Both the position numbers and the translations under genes were made by a program. The notes below the pieces were generated by a model that saw only the letters and a program-made list of their open reading frames with translations, did not search any database and was not told the DNA's origin. 64,000 nucleotides of DNA. It comes from Nicotiana tabacum (lineage: Eukaryota; Streptophyta; Magnoliopsida; Solanales; Solanaceae). The stretch is taken from the NCBI RefSeq assembly GCF_000715075.1, contig NC_134082.1, positions 211,181,948-211,245,947 on the forward strand, in the 5' to 3' direction. Positions 35,461-47,012 of the stretch are shown piece after piece; within the stretch, counting starts at the first letter, position 1; each line of letters starts with the position of its first letter.

Positions 35461-36844
35461 ACTTCAACACTGTACAATTTACTCTAAAATGCAGACCTGA
35501 AACAACTTATATCTCTCTATGCTACTCCTCATTTTCTTGTATTTTAATCATGCCACACTTGCGATTAAACTTGATTAATACCTGCTCTTCCCTCACGGAG
35601 AATTCCTCCTAACAAACAATTTTTCTGCCCCTGTTTCAATCACCGAAAATTTCGTTAGTTTAAAAATGGTGGTTAGTTGATGGCATTATTGTTGCATCGT
35701 CCTTCCGTTGCCTTGCTTTGTATTGCTTGACTTCCTCAAACTGACCCGGAACCGCTTGAATTTCTGACTGACTTTCAAATTCCCCAATTCCTGACAACCT
35801 GAATGCTTTTGTACCCATGCTGTTGTTTCACTTTTCCGACCCTTTTTGCCTAAACCTTTACATTTCCCAATTATTCCACCGATGGAACTTCCTGCTACTT
35901 CCCATATTCCATTTTACATCATGTTGCTGTTGACATGCTCTAACAACATTATGCCTTACCATTTTCGGAAGATGGTAGTGAGCTTTGAAGTCTTTTTTGC
36001 TTGTATTGAACAAAACTGGCACTAAAACATTTTAGCTAGATAAAACCCTCAAAAGAAATGAAATGCAATGATTTTTTTATTTTTATTTTTTGAGTTAAGG
36101 ATAAGAAGAATCCAAAACCAGATGACTGTTTAAAAAGAGAAGGAAAAGAAACTTATCTGAGCGGAACAGCTGGTACCAATGGTCATGACATGCATTTTGG
36201 ATTAATCGGCCCAATCTTTCAAATTAACCAACTTTCAATTGCCATACTTTGTTGTCCCAGAATTTCCATCACTTGATTACTTTACCCAAACCTTAACTTT
36301 GTTCATCCTGCGGTGCCTCAAAATAGTTTTTCACCCACAGACCTTTTGCCAATTAACCACTTTTCAACTCACTTTCGCCTCAAGGTGCCCGTGAGGGTTT
36401 TCACCAATAAGACTCTCTCATTTATTTTATTTTTTTCTCTCATCTCCCGTCGCCTTATGGTGCCTGTGAAGGTTTTCACCAATAAGACTCTCTCATTTTT
36501 TACTTTGTTTTTCTTGCTTGAACCAGAGTGTTGCCCCTATCATGAGTTACTTCTACCTGCTCAACTTGGCATTTCTCAAAAACTGATCAGAAGGTCCTTC
36601 TTTAGACCGTAATGTAGGCTTTTGGATTGGGTTAGAAAGAAAGGATATAAAAAGCTCAAAAACAATTCAACATGGGTTAATAATTACAACTTTTGGAATC
36701 CAATTTTTCGCAACAATCACAACGTTTACCCCAGTTTCTTGATTAGGGACTTTTGGGTTTTATTTTGGTATGACTGAACCTCAGAGAGGCTGCCTATGTA
36801 CCCTTTCGGGATCAAGTCGAACGTAGTTCACTCCATAGAGACTA

Positions 36845-36998
36845 CGTTGTTATGTTTCTCTTCTTTCTTTCTTTTTTTTTCTTTCTTTCTTTTTTTTCCT
36901 TTCTTTTCTTTCTTTTCATTTCTTTTCTTTCTTTTTCTTTCTTTTTTTCCTTTCTCTTTCTTTTTTTTCTTTTTCTTTTTTCCCCCCTTTTTTTTGAT
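36845..36998 (-). repeat. Long polypyrimidine tract (polypurine in element sense)
   Basis: An almost uninterrupted run of T/C (TTTCTTTC-like). It makes Lys/Arg/Glu-rich and Phe/Ser-rich ORFs on both strands, which are low-complexity artefacts. In element sense it is an A/G run just upstream of a copy of the GAACTACG...GTAGGCA motif (36786-36830). Confidence 0.85.
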
Positions 36999-37177
36999 AT
37001 CTGGCACCTGCGTTTCCTGATTATGTCGTTGATTCTGAAAGAGGGGTATGAACGAAAACAATTAAGGCTCAAAGGAGATAACAATGGATAAAGTGTTTGG
37101 ATAGCAGAACAAAACGTCTTCATCATTTCAATCTTTAAAAGGTGCCAAATACAAACAAGTACATTCAGAATAAAGAA

Positions 37178-38455
37178 TCATACATAGTATCTCTTGATCG
37201 CATCGGAATTAATGGTCATTTCTACACATTTTCCTTCTATGTCTGTTAGATATAGTGCACCATTAGACAACACTCTGGTTACAACAAATGGCCCCTGCCA
37301 GTTTGGGGCGAATTTTCCTTTTGCTTCAGCCCAATGAGGCAGAATACGTCTCAGCACTAACTGTCCGACTTCAAACTTCCTCGGACGCACTTTCTTGTTG
37401 TACGCTCTTGCCATTCTTTGCTGGTATAGTTGACCATGACACACTGATGCCAATTTCTTCTCGTCAATCAAACTCAACCGCTCGAGGCGGCTTTTCACCC
37501 ATTCATCATCATCGATCTCAACCTCCATGATGATTCGCAGAGACGGGATTTCCACCTCTGCAGGTATTACTGCCTCGGTGCCATACACCAATGAATAAGG
37601 AGTCGCCCCCACCGAGGTACGAACGGTGGTGCGGTACCCTAACAATGCAAAAGATAACTTCTCATGCCACTGTCTAGACCCTTCAACCATCTTCCAGAGT
37701 ATTTTCTTTATATTCTTGTTGGCTTCTTCAACCGCACCATTTGCCTTGGGACGGTATGGAGTAGAATGCTTATGGGTAATCTTAAACTGCTCACATGTCT
37801 CCTTCATCAAATGACTATTAAGATTAGCCCCATTATCCGTGATGATTACCTTCGGAATCCCAAACCGACAGATGATATTTGAGTGCACAAAGTCGACCAC
37901 AGCTTTCTTAGTCATAGACTTGAACGTCTTAGCTTCCACCCATTTGGTAAAATAGTCTATAGCTACCAGAATAAACCTGTGCCCATTTGACGCTGCTGGA
38001 TCAATTGGCCCAATAACCTCCATGCCCCATGCAACAAAAGGCCATGGTGCGGATATTGTATGTAGTTCTGATGGTGAAGAATGAATCAAATCTCCATGCA
38101 CTTGGCACTGATGACATTTACACACAAAACTGATACAATCCCGCTCCATAGTGAGCCAATAATAACCTGCTCGGAGAATCTTTTTTGCCAGAACGTACCC
38201 ACTCATATGCGGTCCACAAACTCCGGAATGTACCTCAGTCATGATAGATGTGGCCTGTCTTGCGTCCATGCATCTCAACAACCCAAGGTCTGGAGTTCTT
38301 ATGTACAACACTCCTCCACTAAAGAAAAACCCGCTTGCCAATCGCCGAATTGTTCTTTTCTGATCACCGGTGGCCTGTACCGGATATACTCTCGTCCTGA
38401 TGTACTCTTTGATATCATGGAACCACGGCTCGTTGTCGAGTTCCTCTTCTATCAT
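37178..38455 (-). CDS. Integrase region of the Tat/Ogre-like pol polyprotein
   Basis: A 425-codon open segment, part of a polyprotein broken upstream by TAG at 38483-38485. It holds an HHCC zinc-binding motif (H76, H83, C114, C117), then the catalytic core with D167 (AIDYFTKW), D207 (ITDNGAN) and E243 (AVEEANKN), a D,D-35-E spacing. The C-terminal GQLVLRR...WQGPFVV segment is the usual post-core domain. No chromodomain is seen, as expected for Tat. Reading ends in ...AIKRYYV at 37178. The catalytic residues look intact, but upstream breaks mean the normal polyprotein cannot be made. Confidence 0.9.
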   Translation of the reverse strand: MIEEELDNEPWFHDIKEYIRTRVYPVQATGDQKRTIRRLASGFFFSGGVLYIRTPDLGLLRCMDARQATSIMTEVHSGVCGPHMSGYVLAKKILRAGYYWLTMERDCISFVCKCHQCQVHGDLIHSSPSELHTISAPWPFVAWGMEVIGPIDPAASNGHRFILVAIDYFTKWVEAKTFKSMTKKAVVDFVHSNIICRFGIPKVIITDNGANLNSHLMKETCEQFKITHKHSTPYRPKANGAVEEANKNIKKILWKMVEGSRQWHEKLSFALLGYRTTVRTSVGATPYSLVYGTEAVIPAEVEIPSLRIIMEVEIDDDEWVKSRLERLSLIDEKKLASVCHGQLYQQRMARAYNKKVRPRKFEVGQLVLRRILPHWAEAKGKFAPNWQGPFVVTRVLSNGALYLTDIEGKCVEMTINSDAIKRYYV

Positions 38456-38665
38456 ATTACAGTAAGCATGCTGATCACGGACCTAAATCTGCAACGAATC
38501 AACATAAGCCTTATCTGGATGATGCAACATCGATGACAAAGTAGCCAAAGCATCGGCAACCTCATTATGAATCCTTGGAATGTGCCTGAACTCAATAGAC
38601 TGAAACCGCTGACAAAGCTCATGCAGACATTGCCGGTATGGTATAAGCTTTAAATCCCGTGTTTC

Positions 38666-39640
38666 CTATTCTCCTTGAATTTGGTGTACCAGTAGGTCCG
38701 AGTCACCCATGACCAAGACTTCCCGTACACCCATATCTACAGCTAATCTCAATCCCAATATACACGCCTCATATTCTGCCATGTTGTTCGTACAGTAAAA
38801 ACGAAGCCAAGCTATAACAAGGTAATGCTGACCTGTTTCAGAAATAAGTACCGCTCCTATTCCCACGCCTTTCATATTTGTAGCCTCATCAAAGAAAAGT
38901 TTTCTTCCCGGCTTCTCAACTTGTTCCAATTCATCAATGTGCATCTGCCACGACGGGGTTCTCAGCCAAATGATCAGCTAATGCCTGTGCTTTCATCGCA
39001 GTCCGTGTCACATAGATAATGTCGAACTCTGTAAGCAGGATCTGCCACCTTGCAAGCCTCCTTGTGGGCATAGGCTTCTGAAAAATATACTTCAATGGGT
39101 CCAAGCGAGATATGAGGTAAATGCTGTAGGATGACAAATAGTGTTTCAACTTCTGTGCCACCCAAGTTAGGGCGCAACATGTCCTCTCCAGATGAGTATA
39201 CTTAACCTCGTAAAATGTGAACTTCTTGCTGAGATAGTAGATAGCCTGCTCCTTTCTGCCCGTAACATCATGCTGCCCCAGTACATAGCCGAATGAACTG
39301 TCCAAAACTGTCAGATATAAAATAAAAGGCCTCTCTGGTTCTGGCGGGACCAACACGGGTGGGTTCGACAAATACCGCTTTATCATATCAAAAACCTCCT
39401 GACATTCATCAGTCCATTTGACTACAGCGTCTTTCTTCAACAATTTGAAAATCGGCTCACAAGTTGTCGTGAGCTGAGCGATGAACCTACTAATATAATT
39501 CAATCTTCCCAACAAACTCATCACCTCAGTTTTGTTTCTTGGAGGCGGCAATCCCTGAATAGCTTTGATCTTTGACAGGTCTATCTCAATGCCTCGACGA
39601 CTGACTATAAACCCCAACAACTTCCCAGATGGCACTCCGA
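38666..39640 (-). pseudogene. RNase H plus second (archaeal-type) RNase H of pol, broken
   Basis: 39635-38934 carries the RT thumb/RNase H region (LLGRLNYISRFIAQL, LSKKFTFYEVKYTHLERTCCALTW). After a small deletion/frameshift at about 38940, a second RNase H follows (38944-38666: LFFDEATNMKGVGIGAVLIS, NNMAEYEACILGLRLA, MGDSDLLVHQIQGE). It ends at TAG 38666-38668, where a Trp codon is expected. The sequence between 38665 and 38486 continues in frame (HIPRIHNEVADALATL), showing the stop is a point lesion. Two RNase H domains in tandem are a Tat-lineage feature. Confidence 0.85.
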
Positions 39641-40674
39641 AAGCACACTTTGCCAGGATTGAGCTTAAGATTGTACCTGCGAAGCCTTTGAAAGAACTTT
39701 CTCAAATCTCTGACATGGTCGGACTACTGTCTAGACTTCACGATCACATCATCCACGTACACCTCGGTTTCCTTATGTATTATATCATGGAATATTGTTG
39801 TCATGACCCTCATATAAGTTGCCCCATCGTTTTTCAAACCGAACGGCATGACCTAATAACAGTACGTTCCCCACGACGTGATGAATTCCGTCTTTTCTGC
39901 ATCTTCCTCATCTATTAGAATTTGATGATAACCCGCGTAACAATCCACAAAAGAACCAATATCATGTTTGGCACAATTGTCAATCAGTATATGGATGTTG
40001 GGCAGTGGGAAATTGTCTTTTGGACTCGCCTTGTTAAGATCTCGATAATCGACACACACCCTGGTCTTGCCATCTTTCTTCGGCACAGGCACAACATTAG
40101 CTAACCAAGTGGGATACCGTGTAACCTGAATGACCTTTGCATCAAATTTCTTGGTAATTTCTTCTTTGATCTTCACACTTATGTCCGTTTTGAACTTTCT
40201 CAACTTCTGCTTGATAGGAGGGAGTGCTGGATCAGTGGGTAGTTTATGAACCACCAAATTAGTGCTTAGACCTGGCATGTCATCATACGACCACGCAAAA
40301 ACATCCTTGTATTTGAACAATGCTTTGATTATCTCCTCCTTGAGTCGTGGCTCCAGATAAACACTTATTTTAGTTTCACGAACATTATCTTGATCCCCTA
40401 GATTAACTGCTTCTGTGTCACTTAGGTTAGGTTTGGGTTTTCCTTCAAAGTGACTTAATTCTTTACTAATTTCCTCATAGGCCTCATCATCGTCACATTC
40501 CACCTCATCATCACACTCGATTTCTTGCATTATTATTTTTGAGTTAGATTGGCTTTTAAAACTGGGCCGAATATTCCTCATGCATGTCAAGTCATTGATA
40601 TCAGCATAAAAAGAACTGTACAAAAAAAATGGAAACAAAGTTAGGAATGAAGAAAGAAGAAAATTGCTTTTCAT
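39641..40674 (-). pseudogene. Reverse transcriptase region of pol, broken
   Basis: Begins with a hydrophobic leader-like stretch (SNFLLSSFLTLFPFFLYSSF), then an acidic linker and the RT domain. Visible are GKTRVCVDYRDLNKASPKD, DCYAGYHQI, VMPFGLKN and the catalytic YVDD (about 39748-39759). In-frame stops lie at 39853-39855 (before VMPFG) and 39724-39726, with a frameshift near 39640. A gap with stops separates this ORF from the protease ORF (40779). In Ogre elements this is where an intron is known, and a GTAGTGG donor-like sequence follows the protease stop. Confidence 0.88.
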
Positions 40675-40778
40675 TGAATGTAAAGATAGCAGGGTTTTAA
40701 CTCATCCAAACAGACGGAACATAGAAACTGAATTACAAACACTGGAATAATCCAGGTGAACTAAAGGAAAAAAAACCA

Positions 40779-41989
40779 CTACCACGACTCCCTCCGAATT
40801 GGAAGAGGAGTAGCTTCCCAATTGTTGACATTAGCACATGGTCTGATGTACTGTATATCTGCTTTGCTTGACCCTTCCCCGGCCTTAACCATGTTCACTT
40901 CAGAAAATACCCTCTCAAACACCTTATCCAAGTTCCCCTCTGCACCAATCAGTGGACCCGACACCTTTGCCAATGACTGCTTCTTGACACCCGGCCTGAC
41001 GAAGGACCTGGACAAGAGTGGAATCGGTTTGGGAAGAACCCAAGTTTTTTTTTCAATTTACGAGCTCTTCTAACTTTTGCCACTGTTGGTTTGAACCCCA
41101 GTCCGAAGGTGTCCAGGTTTTTGGACAGAGAAACAGGTTGAACAATGCCCTGAAGCTCAGCCCCCAGACCTTTTCCTGGCACGAACCCATTATTCAGCAT
41201 TTCTGATACTACCATGACGGTCGCAGCTTCCACCCTGGGACATGGAATGCTTTTACCCTCGGGCACTTTGTTCACCGGGATCGTGTCGAAGACCTGATAA
41301 ACCCATGGTACCTTATCATCTTCAGTTTCTATAAAGGGCACAATGGCATCATTCATGGCGCATGTTGGATCTTCCCCATGTAACACGATTTCTTGTCTGT
41401 CCCGCTCGAACTTGACCATTTGGTGCAGTGTGGAAGACACTGCTTTGGCCACGTGGATCCATGGTCGACCCAATAAAAGATTGTAGGACACTGCAGCATC
41501 CAACACCTGAAATTCCATAGTGAACTCGACTGGGCCAATAGTCAATTCAAGTATAATATCCCCCACTGTGTCTGTTCCCCCTCCGTCTAACCCTCGAACA
41601 CAAACACTATTTTTGCAGATTCTATCATCATCAATCTTCAACTTGTTCAATGTGGACAACGTACAAATATTAGCACTTGACCCGTTATCGATCAACACCC
41701 GAGTAACCATTGAATCTTCACACTTGATTGTCAAGTAGAGAGCTTTATTGTGTTCTGTGCCTTCCACAGGCAATTCATCATCAGAAAATGTTACCCTGTT
41801 TATCTCAAAGATCTTGTTGGCAATTGTCTCCAGATGATTCACTGAAATTCTGTCGGGCACATGAGCCTCATTCAATATCTTCATCAAAGCTCGGCAATGC
41901 TCGTCAGAATGAATCAACAACGACAACAACGAGATTTGGGTCGATGTTTTTCTCAGTTGTTCAACAATGGAATAATCTTGCACTTTCAT
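40779..41989 (-). pseudogene. Aspartic protease region with C-terminal G-patch-like segment
   Basis: The 41989-40949 frame has the protease motif LIDNGSSANI (active D101) and LLLGRPWIH (172-180), followed by a glycine-rich segment at residues 264-286 with the spacing GF..GKGLG....G...PV, as in G-patch domains. A frameshift in a poly-T/A run near 41045 moves the end to 41015-40779 (ending TPLPIRRESW). An in-frame TAA at 42014-42016 cuts it from the upstream linker. Confidence 0.85.
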
Positions 41990-42013
41990 CTTTTTTAGAA
42001 ACTCTTCTGCCTC

Positions 42014-42502
42014 TTATTCCGTCACAGCCTTTTTGACTGGCACTGGATTGTATTTAGCGCCCTTAGCCTCTCTCAACTCTTCGGGAGCAAAACAACGTCC
42101 CGACCGAGTTAGTCCTTGTGCTTTACAACTCTCTTCCTCAATTTCCTTTCCTTTGTATGTCACCACTACCTTGTCATATTTCCACGATACGGCTTTGCTA
42201 TCAGCCACGGGTAATTGGACTACCGGTTTTATGACAACTGGTTCTATGTAGGCCCCTTTCACAATAACCACGAGTGCAGATGATGACCCTGGTACCACTA
42301 ACTTGACTGGCTCTGGCTTCTTTGCAGCAACAAATGGTCCTTTTCCCATTACCAACACTGGCTTATCTTTTATCGCTTTTAGCTGAACCACTAACCTCGC
42401 ACTAACTGTCTTTTCTTTGACCTTGGCTTCTGTAGAACGGATCACCATGATCGTCTGCGAGGGTTTTTTAGGCTTTGTCCCCTTATGTATTAGTTCGATC
42501 AT
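42014..42502 (-). pseudogene. gag-protease linker region
   Basis: A 162-codon Lys/Val-rich segment without a catalytic motif, between gag and protease. Its ATG overlaps the gag stop (ATGA at 42499-42502). In related elements this stretch appears to be continuous with gag, so a 1-nt deletion near 42505 is the simplest explanation rather than a real translational coupling. The C-terminal TRSGRCFAPEEL is a recognisable family motif. Confidence 0.7.
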
Positions 42503-44343
42503 ATTGGCTTCATATGCGCTGGTAACGGGTTTTGATTGATGTTTGGAACCTCCAGAGCTTGTACTTTAATACGGCGATTATCAATGAGTTTTTGTACCGC
42601 GTTTTTCAATTTCCAACATTTTTTAGTATCGTGCCCCGGCATCCCTAAGCAATACTCGCAGCTAACAGAATGGTCCAGGTTTCTGGGAGGGGGGTTTGGT
42701 GCTTTGGGCTCAATTGGGGTCAACATTCCCAATTGTTTCAATCTATGGAAGAGAGTTGTGTAAGATTCTCCCAGTGGAGTAAATGTTTTTCTGTTCGGGG
42801 CCTTCTCACTTCTAAAAGCTTGTTTTGGGAGGAAGCCGGTTCCTGGTCTATTTGTCCTGGGAGGTGGATAGGTGTTTTGTGGAGCCGGTGCACGCCATTG
42901 CGAGTGCGTCGGAGGCTGAGTGTATGTCTGGGCGTGGTGGATAGAAAAATGTGGTTCTGGTGGTGGATAGTAATGTTGTGGTGGGCCATATGGGGTATAC
43001 TGGTAATTTGGGTGGTGGGGTATGGGTTGGTTGTAGTAGGGCGGAGGGTTGTTGGGCCTGGACCAAGTACTAGCTTCAACTGTGGCAACTTCTTCCTTCT
43101 TCTTCTTTCCGAGTACACCACCAGTACTGCTTTGGATGGCCTGGGTAGTTGCTTTCAATGCCGAATAACTCAAGATTTTGTTAGACTTCAATCCTTCTTC
43201 AATCATGGCTCCCATTTTTACCACTTCATTGAATGATTTTCCAACGGATGTCACCAGATGACCAAAATAGGTCGGCTCCAACATCTGCAGGAAATAGTCT
43301 ACCATCTCACTCTCCCTCATCGGAGGATCAACTCTTGCTGCCTGTTCCCTCCAGCGGAAACTAAATTCTCTAAAACTCTCCACGGGCTTCTTCTCCAACT
43401 TCAACAATGACAGACGATTGGGGACTATCTCAAGGTTATACTGAAAATGGCCAATGAACGCTTGTGCCAAATCATCCCATGTATACCATCGGTCAGGGTC
43501 CTATCTCGTGTACCATTCCAACGCAGACCCGCTCAGACTTTGACCGAAATAGGCTATCAACAATTCATCCTTCCCCCCAGATCCTCTCATTTTACTGCAG
43601 AAACCTCGGAGGTGGGCCACTGAGTCGCCATGTCCCTCGTACAAATCAAACTTGGGCATTTTGAAACCTGCGGGCAACTGGACATCCGGGAAAGGGCACA
43701 AATCTTTGTACGCAACACTGACTTGGTTGCCTAAACCATGCATGTTCCGTAAGGACTGCTCCAGGCTTTTGACTTTACGAATCACTTCCTCTTGTTCCAC
43801 ATTCTTAACCGGTTTCTCAACTTCTCCCAGGATCTCAAAATGGGGTGTATAGGTATATGGCTTAGGCGCTTTAAAAGTGGGTTCGGGAGGGTAATATTGG
43901 GTGTCGTGAGCTTGGAATAGCGGCTCACTAGACGATCTATGTAATGGGGCCGGGGGAGGTGCCACAAAGACTGGAACCATGGGTGAGGGAGGGTTCTGTT
44001 TGGGTGGTAGAGCTGGAGGAGCATATGAAGTAGTACCATAGCCCTGGGTGTGATAGGGAAAGGCTGAAGATGCATAGGGAGTAGTGGGCTCCTGAGCCTG
44101 AGCCAGAGGTGGGATGTAAGATGAATTAGCGGGGTATAGTGGTGTCGGGTGCCCCTGAGACCATGCCCGATGCATTTCGGCCATTTGCGCTTTCAATTTC
44201 CGCATCTCTTCTTTCATAGCACCCACATCTGTCACCTCAACTTCATTTGAAGGATCCACAATACTGGTATCTGAATCTTGTCCTGTCATGTTTACTTTAT
44301 CTTTTGGCCGGGTGTTGTACGGGTGAGTTGCCAGAACTGCCAA
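42499..44343 (-). pseudogene. gag of the Tat/Ogre-like element, one in-frame stop
   Basis: The N-terminus (44343) is followed by a Met/Lys/Glu helix and a Pro/Tyr-rich linker, then the capsid-like domain (FKMPKFDLYEGHGDSVAHLRGF, GSALEWYTR). TAG at 43501-43503 interrupts it exactly where a Gln codon is expected, after which the frame continues (RWYTWDDLAQAFIGHF, SLLKLEKKPVESFREFSFRW). It ends with a His/Pro/Tyr-rich region and a Cys/His cluster (CEYCLGMPGHDTKKCWKLK) resembling a zinc knuckle (C-X2-C-X5-H-X4-C). Confidence 0.85.
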
Positions 44344-44957
44344 TCAACTAACCACCTGCCTGTACTTACACATGTTGACAATAATTTCGTTAGCGATTAG
44401 GTTTTAATGGATTAGATAACCGCACATTGGGCATGAATGCACCTATATAATTAACCATTTCTATTATGCATTTGTTCAACCGCATGCGTCATCCCGACAT
44501 TTTCCTTATTTCTAATTGCAAAATTCCTCTCTTTTCTTTTCCCTTCTTCTTTTTCTTTCTCTTCTCTTTCATCTTTTCTTTCCGCATTCTATTCTTTTCT
44601 TGTTTTTCCGCTCTTTTCTTTCTTTATCCTTTTCCACCCCTCTTGTTTTTCTTCTTTCTTTCCCTCTTCATTTGGTTGCGGTCGAATTCTATGGAGATTG
44701 CCTACATATCGTGACCCCGCACGAATCAAACTAGACGTAGTTCGTTAAAATAAGTACAAAAATAAAGGAACAAATTTTTGGGAATTTTCAGATTTTCATT
44801 ATCACGACATTCTATTACAAACTAAACATTTTGAAATGGAAAATAACGGACTCCAACTAAACTCAAATACAAACTCTGAACATACTAGCATACTTGGACG
44901 CAAAAAGAAAACAGACTGACGAGCAACAAACTCTAGAATGGAAAATACAGACTTGAT
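44344..44957 (-). other. Non-coding spacer between ORF1 and gag
   Basis: Contains a T/C-rich stretch (about 44516-44665) and one copy of the recurrent structured motif (44697-44743). No gene. Confidence 0.6.
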
Positions 44958-47012
44958 CTATGAATACATTAGTGCTTCAAAAGTGAGTGCCCGCGGGGCA
45001 TCGTTCGGCCTCGCCGCGGGCTTAGGTGCCAAAACCCTTTCAAGTTGCTCTAGCTCATACATGGTTCGCTTGACATAAATTATTACTGCCGAAAAGAAGG
45101 TAGTGCGAGTCATGTCTTCACATGCCCGACATCTCCTGAGGATGGCGTGGGCAATGGTCTCAATCCTGTCTCTTGTTCGACCCTTTTCTATAAGCAATCG
45201 CCTTACTTGATTATTGCGAGCCTCTAACACATGAGAATACTGAAGATGGTGATCCTGCAGCTGTTGTATTTCTACTTCCATCCGGGCTAGTAAATCATAG
45301 CAGTGCCCACTTTCGGTCTCAAAAGCTTTAGCTTGCCTAGCTGCCTTATCCTCAAGGGTGACCACTTTCTTTTCAGACTAGCAATGGTCTTTTCATAATC
45401 CTTCTTTAATTGTTGCATGCAATGGGTGCATTCTTCTGTTCTTTTTACCCACTGTGCCCGGAGTCCCGCTATGGTGCCTTCGGATTTTTTCAGCTCATCC
45501 TGGCACTCACCAATTTCCCTTTTCAGCCCTTTTATCAACCGCTCGTCCGACCGGCTCCTTTGTTGATTATTGGCAGCTATCCTCATTTGCTGGATTTGGG
45601 CCCTAAGCACCTCGTTTTCTTGGGCCAACCTGTTCTTTTCTCCCTGATCAGCAGCAACTTGCATACTGTTCTCAAATTTTAGAGCTCCGATCTGTTGTTT
45701 TAACTTGCTGATTTCGGCCTGATAGCCTTCTTCTTTTGCTAGCCAACCCCATTGTTCTTGTGATGATTCAGTGAAGTCCTGGATGTGGGGTGTTTTTGCT
45801 GGCCTATGATGCTCAAGTTCTCTTCTGTACCATATGATGTATTCTGGCGACATTTCTCCTTTGGCCTGATCCTGCACACAAGTATCTGCTTGTAGGTATT
45901 GACATTCATTCCAAATCTCGCGACTTTCGCTTCGGGAAAATGTCCGTCAGGGCCGATCTCAATTACTTGAACACTAAGATCTTCCTCCCGTGGCACGGTT
46001 TGGAATCTCCCAAGTTGTCTCAGAACCCGACATGGAGCATAAGGCTGGATGCTCTTAAGGCCCATCAAAAGAAAATGCGACCTAGCTGCTGGCATGTATA
46101 TGATTTCTTCAACAGGCAACCATCCCAGCGTCCATTGTATCTGACTATCCGTGAGAGTACGAAAGTATGATATCCATGCTGTTACTCCTTCAGGCAGACT
46201 AACCCCGTCAATCCTTGTGTAAAACTCTCCTATACATGTCTTGTCAGACAAACCATAGCTCAAGAGCGGGGAACGGTAACATAGATGCTCGGTCATCCAT
46301 ATTTGTAGCAACAGGTTACACCCCTCAAAAAAGTTGCCTCCAGCTCTGCAGGCAGTGAGAGCCCGGAAAATGTCAGACAAGATCATAGGTGCAAGAGTGC
46401 TTTCATTTTGAGCAAGTAAGGTACTGACGACCCCAGATATTTTTATATCAATATTCTCGTCTTCCCTTGGGAACACTAGGAGGCCTAAAAAGGTTATCAT
46501 GTAAGCCACCCGTCTGTGCTCATCCCATTTTCGACGATTATTTTTACTGTATAGCTTGATGTCCGTCTTGTTAAACCCTCCCACGTGGTCGTACCTGTCG
46601 TATATGAAGCGCAAAGTACAGAAGCCTTTTTCCAAATCTGGATTATGGATTGTCCTGGGTATTTTTAATGAATCTAAAAACCGATGCACCGTGATGGCTC
46701 TTGGAGCAATCAGATATTTTTCTCTTAACGGAACCTCAGCATTTCCGATGTACCCGGCGATTTCCTCCAGAGTTGGGGTTAGCTCAAAATCTGGGAAGTG
46801 GAAGACATTGTGCGCTGGTCCCAGCAAGTGACCAACGCTCTTATAATATCACCCCGAGGCTTGATTTCCAGCAAACCCGTAAGACCTTTCAGATATTTCT
46901 TAACTTCATCTTGTCCTTCTTTGCCTAAATCATTCCACCAAAGATGCAACTCGAAGGGGATTTTAGTCATTATTGAGAAAGGTTCATTTTGCATCGTGCT
47001 CATCCTGCACAT
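44958..47012 (-). pseudogene. Extra upstream ORF (ORF1, DUF7745-like) of the Tat/Ogre-like element
   Basis: Starts at 47012 and is split by frameshifts near 46815, 45925 and 45330. The N-terminal part has LHLWWNDLGKEGQDEVKKYL, PTLEEIAGYIGNAEVPL and GFCTLRFIYDRYDHVGGF, recognisable as the plant retroelement domain often annotated DUF7745. The middle has ALTACRAGGNFFEGCNLLLQ. The C-terminal part (about 45730-45300) is a coiled coil with Leu/Ile/Gln heptads. The function of ORF1 is not known. Its place before gag is typical for Ogre-like elements. Confidence 0.8.

Noticed and set aside
36828..37126. Lys/Glu-rich and Phe/Ser-rich ORFs on both strands
   Set aside because: Artefacts of the long polypyrimidine tract.
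42499..42502. Translational coupling (ATGA) between gag and the following ORF
   Set aside because: The overlap is better explained by a 1-nt deletion in an originally continuous frame. Plant elements are not known to use this coupling here.
37178..44343. Endogenous plant pararetrovirus
   Set aside because: LTRs with target duplications, an integrase, PBS/PPT and the gypsy domain order are present. No movement-protein or caulimovirid coat features were seen.
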